A program made the translations under genes and the position numbers. The notes under the pieces are model-generated. The model searched no databases. It had not been told where the DNA came from and worked only from the letters and a program-made list of their open reading frames with translations. A stretch of DNA of 45,634 bases. Origin: Deltaproteobacteria bacterium. GTDB taxonomy: Bacteria; Desulfobacterota; Desulfomonilia; UBA1062. The number at the start of each line of letters is the position of its first letter. The first letter of the stretch is position 1. Shown in pieces: positions 24,221-33,413 of the stretch. Where the stretch lies: the NCBI GenBank assembly GCA_029552245.1, contig JAKPDW010000049.1, positions 1 through 45,634 on the forward strand. The letters are read 5' to 3'.

Positions 24221-25630
24221 ATGATGATCACACGTCTTCTCGGCATCGCACAGGCGGCGTTCGTGATTTCGTCCCTGGCCTTAGGCCTCCAGGCCCGCGC
24301 GGCAGGCGCCGCCGACCAGGGTACGGAACTCAGGTACGCGGTGACCAAGGTCGCCAAGGCCCTCTTGCCCTCGGTGGTCCACATCGAGATCTCCCAGGAA
24401 AGGGCCAAGGACCCGACGGCCGCCCAGGGGCTCTTCCAGGAGTCTGCGCCGGCCGAGGAGCAGGAGACCGCGCTCAAGTTCAAACAAGAAGTGACCGCGC
24501 TCGCGAGCGGCATCATCCTGGACGACAAGGGGTACATCATCACGAACAACCACGTGGTCGAAGGTGCATCCTCCATCGAGGTGACCCTCTGGTCCGGCCG
24601 GAGGTACCCAGCCCGTCTCGAAGGGGCCGACCCGAAGACCGATATCGCCGTGATCAAGATCGAACCCGACACGACGCTCTCTCCGGCCGTGTTCGGAGAC
24701 TCGGACAGGGTCGAGATCGGCGAGTGGGTCGTCGCCATAGGCAACCCGCGCGGCCTCGACCTGACGGTCACCCAGGGCATCATCAGCGCGAAGGACAGGA
24801 GACGCATCTTGGACCCGTCCTCGTACCTTTCCTTCCTCCAGACAGACGCGGCCATCAACCCGGGCAACAGCGGGGGGCCCCTCATCAACCTCGAAGGGAA
24901 GGTCATCGGCATCAACTCGGTCATCGCATCCGAGTCGGGGGGCTTCGAGGGTATCGGGTTCGCCATACCCGGCAACATCGCACTGTCGACGGCCAGGTCA
25001 CTGATAGCGCACGGCAGGGTCAAGCGAGGGTGGATAGGCGCCTCCGTGGACGACCTGGACGAGGCGAAGGCCAGGGAACTGGACCTTCCCTCCCCCAAGG
25101 GGGTCCTCGTGATCGACGTGATCAAGGACGGGCCTGCCGACAAGGCAGGGATCAAGACGGGCGACGTCATCACGGCGGCTGCCGGCAGGGAGCTCCTGGA
25201 CGCGGCCATGTTCAGGAACATCATCGCCCTCTTCGAGCCGGAGACGGACCTGCCCCTGGAGATACTCAGGGCAGGTTCGTCGGAAAGCAGAAAGGTCAGG
25301 CTTGTCGACCTCGAGTCCTCGCTCAGGCTCATCGCCTCCACCGTCAAGGCCCGCATGGGAGTGGAAGCGAGAAGCCTCAAGCAGCAGGAGAAGGAAACCT
25401 TCGGCATCGAGACAGGTGTCGCGGTCTCCTGGCTCGACCCTGCAGGCCCCCTGGCCAAGGCGGGGTTCGAGGCGGGCGACATCATCCTCGAGATGGACGG
25501 CCAGATGATCAGGAACGTGCACGACTTCGCATCGATCGCGGCCACGATCCTTCCCCGGCAGGTGACGATCCTGCTCGCCATCGACCATCGAAGCGGCGAG
25601 AGCGCCTACGTCCAGGTGAAGGCCCGCTGA
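24221..25630 (+). CDS. DegP/DegQ-type periplasmic serine protease
   Basis: A 469-residue protease. A signal peptide ends near ARAAGA (about residue 30). The trypsin-like domain has the catalytic triad His111 (TNNHVVEG), Asp141 (KTDIAVIKI) and Ser217 (NPGNSGGPL). Two PDZ domains follow: the first near residues 270-350 (GVLVIDVIKDGPADKAGIKT), the second near residues 385-465 (SWLDPAGPLAKAGFEAGD). A glutamate-rich insert lies between the first strand and the catalytic histidine (residues 60-90). The start follows GCGGAG at ten bases; an ATG at 24224 is equally possible. Acts in envelope protein quality control. Confidence 0.92.
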   Translation: MMITRLLGIAQAAFVISSLALGLQARAAGAADQGTELRYAVTKVAKALLPSVVHIEISQERAKDPTAAQGLFQESAPAEEQETALKFKQEVTALASGIILDDKGYIITNNHVVEGASSIEVTLWSGRRYPARLEGADPKTDIAVIKIEPDTTLSPAVFGDSDRVEIGEWVVAIGNPRGLDLTVTQGIISAKDRRRILDPSSYLSFLQTDAAINPGNSGGPLINLEGKVIGINSVIASESGGFEGIGFAIPGNIALSTARSLIAHGRVKRGWIGASVDDLDEAKARELDLPSPKGVLVIDVIKDGPADKAGIKTGDVITAAAGRELLDAAMFRNIIALFEPETDLPLEILRAGSSESRKVRLVDLESSLRLIASTVKARMGVEARSLKQQEKETFGIETGVAVSWLDPAGPLAKAGFEAGDIILEMDGQMIRNVHDFASIAATILPRQVTILLAIDHRSGESAYVQVKAR

Positions 25631-25733
25631 AGGCTCACCGCGAGCCACCATCCACCTCCCGCTCCTCTCCCGTGGCACACGGCACCGGCACGCATCGTCC
25701 CCGGCGGTCTATCTTAAAGCTTGAATCTAACCT

Positions 25734-25762
25734 TTGACATGATCGAGAGAACCGTTTACCCT
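25734..25762 (+). promoter_or_regulatory. Candidate sigma-70 promoter of the dienoyl-CoA isomerase gene
   Basis: TTGACA at 25734-25739 is an exact -35 consensus; TACCCT at 25757-25762 follows after exactly 17 bases, a weak -10. The gene starts 29 bases downstream. Confidence 0.5.
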
Positions 25763-25790
25763 GTATCCCCAAGAGAGGAGGAGACCCGCA

Positions 25791-26615
25791 ATGACAACAG
25801 CATACAACTTCTACAAGGTGGAGAAGAAGGGCAGCGTGGCATGGGTGTTTCTGAACAGGCCGGAGAAGAAGAACGCCATGGGTCCGGACGCCTGGAAGGA
25901 GATCATCCCCATCTTCGCGGACATCGACGCTGACGACGCCATCAGGGTGGCCGTCATCGCGGGCGAGGGCAAGGATTTCAGCGCCGGTATCGACCTCATG
26001 GGGATGGCGCCCATGATCCCGACCATGAAGAACTGGGACATGAGCGCGAGGGGCAAGGTGCGCCTGTTCAAGGACATATTCCCGCTCCAGGACGCCATGT
26101 CGTGCGTGGAGAAGTGTTCCAAGCCGGTGATATGCTGTTTCCACGGCTACAGCATAGGCGCGGCGCTCGATCTCGGGAGCGCGTGCGACATCCGGCTGGC
26201 ATCCGAGGACGCGCGGATCTCGCTCAGGGAAGCGGCGGTGTCCTTCATCGCGGACGTGGGCGTACTCCAGCGCCTTCCGCTCATCGTGGGCCAGGGCGTC
26301 ACGCGCGAGCTCGCGTTCACGGCCAAGTTCATCGACGCGAGGCGCGCCAAGGAGGTCAACCTCGTCAACGAGGTCTACCCGGACAAGGACGCGCTCCTCA
26401 AGGGCGCGGAGGAAATGGCCCTGGAGATCTCGAACTGCGCCCCCCTCGCAGTCCAGGGGGCAAAAGAGGTCCTCAACTTCTGCCGCGGCAAGAGCATAGC
26501 CGACGGGCTCGAGTACGTGGCGGCGAGGAGCGCGATGATCCTGCCCTCCGAGGATATCGCGGAGACCATGGCCGCCTTCATGGAAAAGCGCTCGCCCGTC
26601 TACAAGGGCAACTGA
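25791..26615 (+). CDS. Crotonase-fold delta3,5-delta2,4-dienoyl-CoA isomerase
   Basis: A 274-residue enzyme of the enoyl-CoA hydratase/isomerase family. The oxyanion-hole segments are GKDFSAGIDL and CFHGYSIGAALDLGSACDIR. The residues aligned with the dienoyl-CoA isomerase catalytic set are Asp127, Glu147 (LREAAVS) and Asp155 (IADVGVLQRLP). Their spacing of 20 and 8 equals that of Asp176/Glu196/Asp204 in rat ECH1. The hydratase-type glutamate pair is not present. It should shift double bonds during beta-oxidation of unsaturated acyl-CoAs. GGAGGAG precedes the ATG. It is monocistronic with its own promoter and a terminator-like hairpin behind it. Confidence 0.85.
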   Translation: MTTAYNFYKVEKKGSVAWVFLNRPEKKNAMGPDAWKEIIPIFADIDADDAIRVAVIAGEGKDFSAGIDLMGMAPMIPTMKNWDMSARGKVRLFKDIFPLQDAMSCVEKCSKPVICCFHGYSIGAALDLGSACDIRLASEDARISLREAAVSFIADVGVLQRLPLIVGQGVTRELAFTAKFIDARRAKEVNLVNEVYPDKDALLKGAEEMALEISNCAPLAVQGAKEVLNFCRGKSIADGLEYVAARSAMILPSEDIAETMAAFMEKRSPVYKGN

Positions 26616-26708
26616 GCCCTTCAGGCCGCCTCGCACTCGGGGACGCAGACGGGTTTTTGTACCCCCCTGCGGGAATCGAGAGAGGGCGCTAGAGGGGGCC
26701 GCGACACG

Positions 26709-26755
26709 GGAGCCCTTGGGATGCCGCAGGATATCCCCGGGCTCCTGCCTTTTTC
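26709..26755 (+). terminator. Terminator-like hairpin after the dienoyl-CoA isomerase
   Basis: GGAGCCC (26709-26715) pairs with GGGCTCC (26739-26745) and is followed by TGCC and a run of T. The loop is long (23 bases), which lowers confidence. Confidence 0.4.
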
Positions 26756-27051
26756 CCGTCGGCGGCCGTTTCCGTGTCTACCCGGCATCCAGGCACCCCG
26801 GGACACCGCCTTAATACCCGTTCTTCCCAGCCACGCACGATCGCCCGAGGAGGCCGGCCGGGTCACCGAGCCGCAGGACACCCGCGGGCTCCCGGTTTCC
26901 CTCCCCAGGGCCGCCGGGGTCTCGGCGCCTCTCCCGCGCAGCTTCCTCCCCACTAGCAAGGCGAGGACCCTGCCTTTTCCTTCCCTGGCGGGCGCCTCCC
27001 TGTCCCCTCGTTCCCCTGGTCCCCACGCCCGCCCTCCTGGGCCCCGGGTAT

Positions 27052-27092
27052 CCTGCAGGGAAAGACAGGTCCTGCCTGTCCTTGCCTGCAGG
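27052..27092. repeat. Symmetric two-step hairpin
   Basis: CCTGCAGG (27052-27059) pairs with an identical palindrome at 27085-27092. Inside it, GACAGG (27064-27069) pairs with CCTGTC (27075-27080). Four-base spacers (GAAA and CTTG) separate the two steps on each side and the loop is five bases. Confidence 0.55.
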
Positions 27093-27358
27093 CATGGGGT
27101 CGAGCGGGCGCCCCACCGGGCGCGCAGGCCGCCCTTGGCATGCCGAACACCGATCACGTGAGACAATCACGGACGGCGGGACCACTCATTGCCGCACAGG
27201 GGGGCTTCACGGGAACACGGTGTCCAATCGCCTCCCACCCGTTCGTGCCACCCCGGCCGTCCAGGCGGATCCATCGTGCGGGCCTGGGGCGCCGCCTGCG
27301 GCCAGCGGTCCTCCTGCCACCTAAAGTTTTCCATCAGGGCATTCCGAATAAGCGATTG

Positions 27359-28402
27359 ATGGAGAAGAGGGAGAGCAAGCGCAAGAAGACCCGGTCGTGG
27401 GACGACGTGCACGCGAAGGCCCTGATCTGCGGCAGGACGTTCTCGTACCCGGTCGTGGACATCGCCATAGGCGGCATAGGCGTGCTCGTCAGCGAGGGTT
27501 ACTCCCTCCTGCGGCAGGGCGAGCCCGTCGTGATCAAGACGCTCGAGAAGAAAGGCACGGTGATAGCGACGGACATCCACGGCAGGATCGCCCATGTGGG
27601 CACGGGCGTACCCTCCCGGGTGGGCATAGACTTCTCGCCCGCCGACACGCCCATCGAGGCCTACACGAAGCTCAACGAGACCGTCCCCGACACGGGGAGG
27701 ATCATCGCCGACAGGGACGAGATCGTGCGTATCTTCGAAAACGTGCAGAAGCTTTCGAGGGGCTTCGGCGACATGCTCATGATCCACCGTTCCAAGGCCA
27801 TCCCCGCGGAGTTCTTTTACCTGAGGCCGGAACAGGACAACATGGTGCTCAGGATCGTGCGCATCTCGGACCTCAGGCTCCCGTTCCAGCCTGCAGTGGA
27901 CATGGTGTACCCCTTCTACCTCTTCAGGGGGACGGACGTGATGCTCTTCACGGCCCGGGTGCTGGACATGGTGAAGAACATCCTCGAGGTCTCCTGGCCG
28001 GATACCCTGCGCCACATGAGCAGGAGAACCGTCCTGCGCTACCTGGTGACAGGCGAATCGCCCTTGACCGCGACTCTCGTTCACCCCATGAACTCGCAGA
28101 GGGTCAAGGTCCTCGTCTGGGACATCAGCATCGAGGGCATGGGCGTCGAGATCCTGAGCGATAGCCCCCCCTTCATCGAGGGCATGAACCTCCCGTCGGT
28201 CGTGATCCACCTGGGCGGGACGCTGCTGAAGGCCACGGGCGTGGTACGCTCGGTGAGGGCGGATGCCGTCTTGGAAAAGACCCAGGTGGGCATCGAGTTC
28301 ACGGGTGGCGCGCCACAGTACCAGGACAAGATCCTCTCGTACATACTCGAGATGAACCTTCCCGCGGAGACGCTCATCCCGAAGGTCAATCACGCCCGGT
28401 AA
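27359..28402 (+). CDS. YcgR-like PilZ-domain protein (c-di-GMP receptor)
   Basis: A 347-residue cytoplasmic protein. The C-terminal PilZ domain is intact for cyclic-di-GMP binding: Arg224 and Arg228 (RRTVLR) and the Asp256-x-Ser258-x-x-Gly261 motif (DISIEGMG). It is preceded by a YcgR-type N domain (PFYLFRGTDVMLFTARVL). The first 100 residues look like a second, degenerate PilZ domain (DIAIGGIG at 34-41, Ser replaced by Ala; RVGIDF). The start is not strongly supported: the ATG at 27359 has only a weak upstream site, and an in-frame ATG at 27140 would add an unconvincing 73 residues. The 3' end overlaps the opposing epimerase gene by 13 bases. Confidence 0.85.
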   Translation: MEKRESKRKKTRSWDDVHAKALICGRTFSYPVVDIAIGGIGVLVSEGYSLLRQGEPVVIKTLEKKGTVIATDIHGRIAHVGTGVPSRVGIDFSPADTPIEAYTKLNETVPDTGRIIADRDEIVRIFENVQKLSRGFGDMLMIHRSKAIPAEFFYLRPEQDNMVLRIVRISDLRLPFQPAVDMVYPFYLFRGTDVMLFTARVLDMVKNILEVSWPDTLRHMSRRTVLRYLVTGESPLTATLVHPMNSQRVKVLVWDISIEGMGVEILSDSPPFIEGMNLPSVVIHLGGTLLKATGVVRSVRADAVLEKTQVGIEFTGGAPQYQDKILSYILEMNLPAETLIPKVNHAR

Positions 28403-29397
28403 TAGCCCAGGTACCAGCTCACGAACCTCGCCACGCCTTCCTCGACGCTCACGCCGGGCCTGAACCCGACGGCACGTTCCAGGTCGTCCGCGTCGGCCCA
28501 CGTCTGCCTGACGTCGCCCTTCTGCAGCGGCAGCAGGTTCTTCTCAGCCTTCCTCCCCAGCGCATCCTCGAGCACCTCGATGAACCTCATGAGGTCCACC
28601 GGCCTCGAGCCGCCGATGTTGTAGATGCGGTACGGCGCGAAACTGGTCCCGGGATCGGCCTCGGCGGCGTTCCACGCAGGGTTCGGGGAAGGCACGAGGT
28701 GCATGACGCGCACGAGCCCCTCCACGATGTCGTCGATGTACGTGAAGTCGCGCTTCATGTCACCGAAGTTGTAGACGTCGATGGGCCTGCCTTCGAGTAT
28801 GGCCTTGGTGAAGGTGAACAGCGCCATGTCTGGCCTGCCCCAAGGCCCGTAGACGGTGAAGAACCTCAGCCCGGTGCACGGCAGGCCGTACAGCGCGGCG
28901 TACGTGTGGGCCATGAGCTCGTTCGCCTTCTTGGTGGCCGCATACAGGGAGACCGGGTGATCCACGTTGTCGTGCACGGAGAAGGGCATCTTCACGTTTG
29001 CGCCGTAGACCGACGACGAGGACGCGAACACCAGGTGGGAGACGGATGCGTGCCTGCAGCCCTCGAGCACATGGAGGAAGCCCGTGATGTTCGCGTCTAT
29101 GTAGGCGTGAGGGTTCTCGAGGCTGTAGCGTACCCCGGCCTGTGCCGCGAGGTGCACCACGACGTCAAAGGGTCCACCCTCGAAGAGCCCCTCCATGGCC
29201 CTTCGGTCCGCGCAATCCATGAACCTGAAGGTGAAGCCCTCCCTGGGGGTGAGCATCTCGAGCCTCGCCCTCTTGAGGGAAGGGTCGTAGTACGGGTTCA
29301 GGTTGTCGATCCCGACCACCTCGCGGCCCTCGTCGAGCAGGCGGCCGGCAAGGTGAAAGCCGATGAACCCGGCGACGCCGGTCACGAGCACGCGCAT
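28390..29397 (-). CDS. NAD-dependent nucleotide-sugar epimerase (UDP-glucuronate 4-epimerase type)
   Basis: A 335-residue extended short-chain dehydrogenase. It has the NAD motif VTGVAGFIGFHLA, the GIDNLNPYYDPSLKRARL segment characteristic of UDP-glucuronate 4-epimerases, HLAAQAGVRYS, a Ser-Ser-Ser active-site strand and the catalytic YAATK. FFTVYGPWGRPDMA and RDFTYIDDIVEG follow as in the family. AGGAGGTG seven bases before the ATG at 29397 rules out the TTG one codon upstream. It makes UDP-galacturonate or a related sugar for surface polysaccharides. It lies 19 bases downstream of the HAD nucleotidase, so the two are probably co-transcribed. Confidence 0.92.
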   Translation of the reverse strand: MRVLVTGVAGFIGFHLAGRLLDEGREVVGIDNLNPYYDPSLKRARLEMLTPREGFTFRFMDCADRRAMEGLFEGGPFDVVVHLAAQAGVRYSLENPHAYIDANITGFLHVLEGCRHASVSHLVFASSSSVYGANVKMPFSVHDNVDHPVSLYAATKKANELMAHTYAALYGLPCTGLRFFTVYGPWGRPDMALFTFTKAILEGRPIDVYNFGDMKRDFTYIDDIVEGLVRVMHLVPSPNPAWNAAEADPGTSFAPYRIYNIGGSRPVDLMRFIEVLEDALGRKAEKNLLPLQKGDVRQTWADADDLERAVGFRPGVSVEEGVARFVSWYLGYYRA

Positions 29398-29416
29398 CAA
29401 GACACCTCCTCGCCGT

Positions 29417-30142
29417 TCAATTGCACCCTAGGCGCTCAACGACACGAGGTATCTCATAAATGGTGGAAATGCTCAAGGACCTGGATCCCGCGCGCCCCTC
29501 ATCCGATGGTGCGTGAGACGCCCCTTCCAGGAGGGAAGGGGAACCGTCCATGGACGTGGTCACGGCCAGCCCGCCTCCCACCTTGACCCCGTGCATACCC
29601 AGCTCGAGGGCGGTCCTCACGTTCGCCTCGCTGTCGTCCACGACCAGGCACCGCCCGGGCTCGGCCGCGAAGAGGTGCATGGCCTTGAGGTAGCCCCACG
29701 AAAGAGGCTTGGGGACGAAGTCCATGTACTCGATGGAGAACACCTCCGCGAGGATGTCATCGACGCCCAGCGCCTTCAGGATGCGCCGGGCATACTCGTA
29801 CGACCCGTTCGTGAACGCAGCCATCCGGCAGCCCGTCCGCCCGAGCGCCTCTCGAAGCCTGGGGTCGGGCTTCAGGATCTCCTCCACGGGCACGTCGTGG
29901 ACCTTCTTCAGGTAGTGCACCGGGTCGCATCCGTGCTCGTGCATGAGCCCCTGGAGGGTCGAGCCGTACGAGCAGATGTAGGTGCGCCTGAGCGAGCGGG
30001 CGGCATCCAGGTCCATGCCGCACATGTCCATCACGTACAGGTCTATGTTGTGGTTGACCAGGGCGAACGGGCCCCTCCCCTTGGGGTAGAGGGTGTCGTC
30101 CACATCGATGAGGGCCACCAAGTCAACCACGACGGTCTCCAT
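29417..30142 (-). CDS. HAD-family pyrimidine 5'-nucleotidase-like hydrolase
   Basis: A 241-residue HAD subfamily I hydrolase. Motif I is DVDDTLYP (nucleophile Asp13, acid Asp15), motif II FTNGS, motif III KPLSWGY, motif IV VVDDSEANV. The LYP ending of motif I and the helical cap with YGSTLQGL are typical of SDT1/pyrimidine 5'-nucleotidase-like enzymes. The C-terminal 30 residues (SHAPSDEGRAGSRS) are a low-complexity tail followed by IYEIPRVVERL. The ATG at 30142 has GGAGG seven bases upstream. It forms an operon with the epimerase; a role in nucleotide salvage or in clearing sugar-nucleotide by-products is possible. Confidence 0.86.
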   Translation of the reverse strand: METVVVDLVALIDVDDTLYPKGRGPFALVNHNIDLYVMDMCGMDLDAARSLRRTYICSYGSTLQGLMHEHGCDPVHYLKKVHDVPVEEILKPDPRLREALGRTGCRMAAFTNGSYEYARRILKALGVDDILAEVFSIEYMDFVPKPLSWGYLKAMHLFAAEPGRCLVVDDSEANVRTALELGMHGVKVGGGLAVTTSMDGSPSLLEGASHAPSDEGRAGSRSLSISTIYEIPRVVERLGCN

Positions 30143-30515
30143 CACGGGGCCTCCCCGTCGGCCCCTCGTTCTCGAGCGTGACGCAGGATCAGCACGCACA
30201 CGGCCGTTGCGTCCCGCGAGCCATTCCCCTCCAGCGGGGCCCTCGGTCCCGTGCCCGGGATGTCCCGCAGCGCGTCTTCTCCCAAGATTCCTGGTCCGCC
30301 GACCCCGTTGCGGCCCGCACGACCCGGCGGGGAGCCATGCAGAGCGCACCCTCGCCCTGCACCTGCCGCGGCCGTCGCAGGGCGTCTCGGGACCTTGAGC
30401 GCACCCGCCTCCCGTGCGGCGCCGCCGGTCTCTCGTGCCGGCACATCGAGTCCGCCCCTCGCCCGCCCACCCGCTCCCTTCCGGGAACACGGCGGGTTTG
30501 GGTGCAGGCGAGGGC
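30143..30515. other. Non-coding spacer downstream of ruvB
   Basis: About 370 GC-rich bases between ruvB and the HAD gene, both on the minus strand. I see no gene, promoter or terminator that I can support. Confidence 0.4.
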
Positions 30516-31538
30516 CTACTCCTCGAACAGGTTCGACTGGCCTGGGTGCGGGGTCCGCCCCACGACCCTGTACCCGCTCGCGCACACCTGCCTGCCGCGG
30601 GGAGTCCGCTTGATGTAGCCCCGCTGTATGAGGAAGGGTTCGTAGACGTCCTCGATGGTGTCCTTGTCCTCGCCGATGGAGGCCGCAAGGGCGTCTATGC
30701 CCACGGGCCCGCCGGAGAACGTCTGCACCATGGTCTCGATGATCCTGCGGTCCATCCTGTCGAGGCCTGCCTTGTCGATGTCGAGCCTCGACAGGGCCAG
30801 GTCCGCGACCTCGGGCGTTATCCGGCCCTCGGCCAGCACCTCGGCGAAATCCCTGACCCTCCTGAGCAGGCGGTTCGCTATGCGGGGCGTCCCCCGCGAG
30901 CGGCGGGCGATCTCCCTGAGGCCGTCCTCGTGGGCGGCCACCCCGAGGATCCTCGAGGTGCGCCTGAGGATGGTCGTCAGCTCGTCCTCGGAGTAGAACT
31001 CGAGGTGGGCGATGATGCCGAAGCGGTCCCTCAGCGGCGAGGTGATCATGCCCGCCCGTGTGGTCGCCCCCACGAGCGTGAAGGGATTGAGGTCGATGCG
31101 GATGGACCGGGCAGAAGGCCCCTGTCCTATCACGATGTCCAGCTTGTGCTCTTCCATGGCGGGGTAGAGGATCTCCTCCACCACGCTCGAGAGGCGGTGG
31201 ATCTCGTCGATGAAGAGGACATCCTTGGGCTCGAGGTTCGTGAGGATGGCCGCCAGGTCGCCCGATTTCTCGATGGCGGGCCCGCTCGTGATCCTGAGGC
31301 CCACGTCGAGCTCGTGGGCTATGATGTGGGCGAGCGTCGTCTTTCCGAGACCCGGCGGTCCGTAGAACAGGCAGTGGTCGAGCGCCTCGCCCCTCTTGCG
31401 GGCGGCGGCGATGAAGACCCGCAGGTTTTCCTTGAGGGCGTCCTGGCCCACGTAGTCTTCCAGGGTGCGCGGCCTGATCGCCGCCTCGTAGGCCCGTTCG
31501 TCCTCTCCCAGACAACCCTGGCCGATGAATTCCCTCAT
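30516..31538 (-). CDS. ruvB: Holliday junction branch-migration helicase subunit RuvB
   Basis: A 340-residue AAA+ ATPase that drives branch migration with RuvA. Walker A is [11 protein letters not shown], Walker [12 protein letters not shown], with the sensor region [18 protein letters not shown] and the C-terminal winged helix [20 protein letters not shown]. The N-terminal [12 protein letters not shown] is canonical. AAGGAG precedes the ATG, which overlaps the ruvA stop by four bases. It is the last gene of the yebC-ruvC-ruvA-ruvB run. Confidence 0.98.
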   Translation of the reverse strand: MREFIGQGCLGEDERAYEAAIRPRTLEDYVGQDALKENLRVFIAAARKRGEALDHCLFYGPPGLGKTTLAHIIAHELDVGLRITSGPAIEKSGDLAAILTNLEPKDVLFIDEIHRLSSVVEEILYPAMEEHKLDIVIGQGPSARSIRIDLNPFTLVGATTRAGMITSPLRDRFGIIAHLEFYSEDELTTILRRTSRILGVAAHEDGLREIARRSRGTPRIANRLLRRVRDFAEVLAEGRITPEVADLALSRLDIDKAGLDRMDRRIIETMVQTFSGGPVGIDALAASIGEDKDTIEDVYEPFLIQRGYIKRTPRGRQVCASGYRVVGRTPHPGQSNLFEE

Positions 31539-32101
31539 ACGAGCTCCTTGAGCGCCTTGCGCACGAGGTCTTCGACCGTCTCGGCGCTCACCGCCCCCAC
31601 GGCCCTCCTGGCCTGCGTCTCGGAGTACCCGAGCGTGACCAGGGCAGCCACGGCGTCGGAGGCTATGTTCCGGTCCACGTTGGCCGACCTCGGTCGATGG
31701 TGCTTGGCGATGCGTTCCTTGAGTTCCAGGACGATCCTCTGTGCGCTCTTGGACCCGATGCCGGGAAGCGAGGTGAGGTACGCGAGGTTCTCGCACACCA
31801 CCTCGTCGAGGAACCTGTTGGGATCGACCTGGGAGAGGATGTTCATGGCGGTCTTGGGCCCGATGCCCGTCACGTTCAACAGCAGCGAGAAGATCTCGCG
31901 CTGCCTCTGGTCCACAAACCCGTAGAGGTCCATCCCGTCGGGTCTCACGATGAGCATGGTGTACAGGGTCACCTCGCCGTCCTGGCCGGAGGGCAAGTGC
32001 GTTCCCAGGGGCACGTTCACGAGGTATCCCACGCCCCCCACCATGATCACCGCCTGGCTCCCAGACACGTTCTGTACGCGGCCCCTGAGAAGGCTGATCA
32101 C
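31535..32101 (-). CDS. ruvA: Holliday junction DNA-binding subunit RuvA
   Basis: A 188-residue protein starting at a GTG that overlaps the ruvC stop (GTGA). The N-terminal OB-fold domain ([17 protein letters not shown]) is followed by two helix-hairpin-helix motifs ([16 protein letters not shown] and [16 protein letters not shown]). A flexible linker leads to the C-terminal domain that contacts RuvB ([19 protein letters not shown]). RuvA tetramers hold the four-way junction. Translational coupling on both sides indicates equal expression with ruvC and ruvB. Confidence 0.97.
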   Translation of the reverse strand: MISLLRGRVQNVSGSQAVIMVGGVGYLVNVPLGTHLPSGQDGEVTLYTMLIVRPDGMDLYGFVDQRQREIFSLLLNVTGIGPKTAMNILSQVDPNRFLDEVVCENLAYLTSLPGIGSKSAQRIVLELKERIAKHHRPRSANVDRNIASDAVAALVTLGYSETQARRAVGAVSAETVEDLVRKALKELV

Positions 32102-32592
32102 CCGAGGACCCCCTTCAGCTTCCTGGCCGATGCGTGGCACAGGCCCACCGCCAGGGCATCGGAGGCGTCCATGGAGGAGACCGCGGTCTTGGGGATGTTC
32201 AGCACGGTGCAGACCATGGCGTGTATCTGGTCTTTCCCGGCGTGACCGTACCCGCAGGCGGCCTTCTTGATCTCGGTGGGGGTGTACTCGAACACCGGGA
32301 TGTCCAGGAGAGCGGCGGCGAGCACCACCGCACCCCGCGCCTGGCCGAGCTTCAGTGCGCTCTGGGCGTTCATGGCATGAAAGGTCGTCTCCACCGCCAC
32401 CTCCGATGGGCCGTACTGCCTCACGAGGTCCGAAAGCCCGTCGAAGATCTCCCTCAGCCTGCCGGCCATGTCGCATGCCCTGGGCCGTATGGTCCCATGA
32501 CACACGTGCACTATGCGGTGGGGTCTCGAAAACAGCTCGAGGATACCGTAGCCGGTCACCCTCGTACCAGGATCGACGCCCAAGATCCGCAT
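32098..32592 (-). CDS. ruvC: Holliday junction resolvase RuvC
   Basis: A 164-residue endonuclease. The four metal-binding acids are Asp7 (GVDPGT), Glu68 (VAVETTF), Asp142 and Asp145 ([10 protein letters not shown]), matching Asp7/Glu66/Asp138/Asp141 of E. coli. The ATG at 32592 overlaps the last base of the yebC stop (TAATG), and its stop overlaps the ruvA start. It cuts Holliday junctions processed by RuvAB. Confidence 0.97.
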   Translation of the reverse strand: MRILGVDPGTRVTGYGILELFSRPHRIVHVCHGTIRPRACDMAGRLREIFDGLSDLVRQYGPSEVAVETTFHAMNAQSALKLGQARGAVVLAAALLDIPVFEYTPTEIKKAACGYGHAGKDQIHAMVCTVLNIPKTAVSSMDASDALAVGLCHASARKLKGVLG

Positions 32593-33341
32593 TATGCCTG
32601 GAGCCCGGCCATCTCCTCGTCGCTGATGTCGAAGTTCGAGGACACCGCCTGCACGTCGTCCAGGTCCTCCAGCGCCTCCAGCAGCTTGAGCGTCTGTTCC
32701 GCGGGCTTCCCGGTGAGCGTGACGTTGGTCTGCGGGATCATCTGCACCTCGAGCTGGTTGTACTTGATCCCCTTCGCGTCCAGGGCAGCCCTCAGGTCCT
32801 CGATGTTCTCGGGCGCCGTGAGGATCTCGTAGGTGTCTCCCGTGTCGGTGATGTCCTCCGCCCCCACCCCGAGCGCGAGTTCGTAGAGCGCGTCCTCGTC
32901 GACCTGTGACTTGTCGATGGACGCGTAGCCCTTCTTGTCGAACATCCAGTTCACGCACCCGGTCTCGCCCAGGTTGCCGTTGTACTTCGAGAAGAGGTGC
33001 CGTATCTCCGCCACGGCCCGGTTCTTGTTGTCCGTCAAGACCTTGACGAGCACCGCAACACCGCCGGGCCCGTACCCTTCGTAGGTAATCTCCTCGTAGG
33101 CAGCCCCTTCGAGCTCGCCCGTCCCCTTCTTGATGGCCCTCTCGATGTTCTCCTTGGGCATGTTCGCGGCCTTGGCCGAGTTCACCGCAGCCCTGAGCCT
33201 GGGGTTGCCGTCTATATCCCCGCCCCCCATGCGGGCCGCCACGGTAATCTCCTTGATGAGCTTGGAGAAGAGCTTGCCGCGTTTTGCGTCCGCCGCGCCC
33301 TTCTTGTGCTTGATGGTGGACCATTTGTTGTGACCGGACAT
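32592..33341 (-). CDS. yebC: YebC/PmpR family protein (transcription/translation factor)
   Basis: A 249-residue protein of normal family length. It starts [15 protein letters not shown], a hallmark of the family, followed by [46 protein letters not shown] and [10 protein letters not shown]. Members are reported to act as DNA-binding regulators or to relieve ribosome stalling at proline runs. GGGAGGG seven bases before the ATG supports the start. It heads the ruv operon, as in many bacteria. Confidence 0.96.
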   Translation of the reverse strand: MSGHNKWSTIKHKKGAADAKRGKLFSKLIKEITVAARMGGGDIDGNPRLRAAVNSAKAANMPKENIERAIKKGTGELEGAAYEEITYEGYGPGGVAVLVKVLTDNKNRAVAEIRHLFSKYNGNLGETGCVNWMFDKKGYASIDKSQVDEDALYELALGVGAEDITDTGDTYEILTAPENIEDLRAALDAKGIKYNQLEVQMIPQTNVTLTGKPAEQTLKLLEALEDLDDVQAVSSNFDISDEEMAGLQA

Positions 33342-33384
33342 CGAGGACCCTCCCCCCTTTCCAGCATGCCTTGGGTGAACCCCG

Positions 33385-33413
33385 TATTTAGCACAGTGAT
33401 GGGTGCAAGACAA
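33385..33413 (-). promoter_or_regulatory. Candidate promoter of the yebC-ruvCAB operon
   Basis: Reading the minus strand, TTGTCT (33413-33408) is followed after 17 bases by TAAATA (33390-33385). The match to consensus is modest. The hairpin at 33414-33442 abuts the -35 box. Confidence 0.35.

Larger units (their letters stand above)
26616..27358. other. Long GC-rich non-coding spacer with hairpins
   Basis: About 740 bases with no supported gene. It holds a terminator-like hairpin (26709-26755) and a symmetric two-step hairpin (27052-27092), both listed separately. Confidence 0.45.

Noticed and set aside
26621-27166. A 181-codon minus-strand frame in the long spacer before the PilZ gene
   Set aside because: Arg/Gly/Pro-rich with no ribosome binding site or family pattern; typical of non-coding GC-rich DNA.
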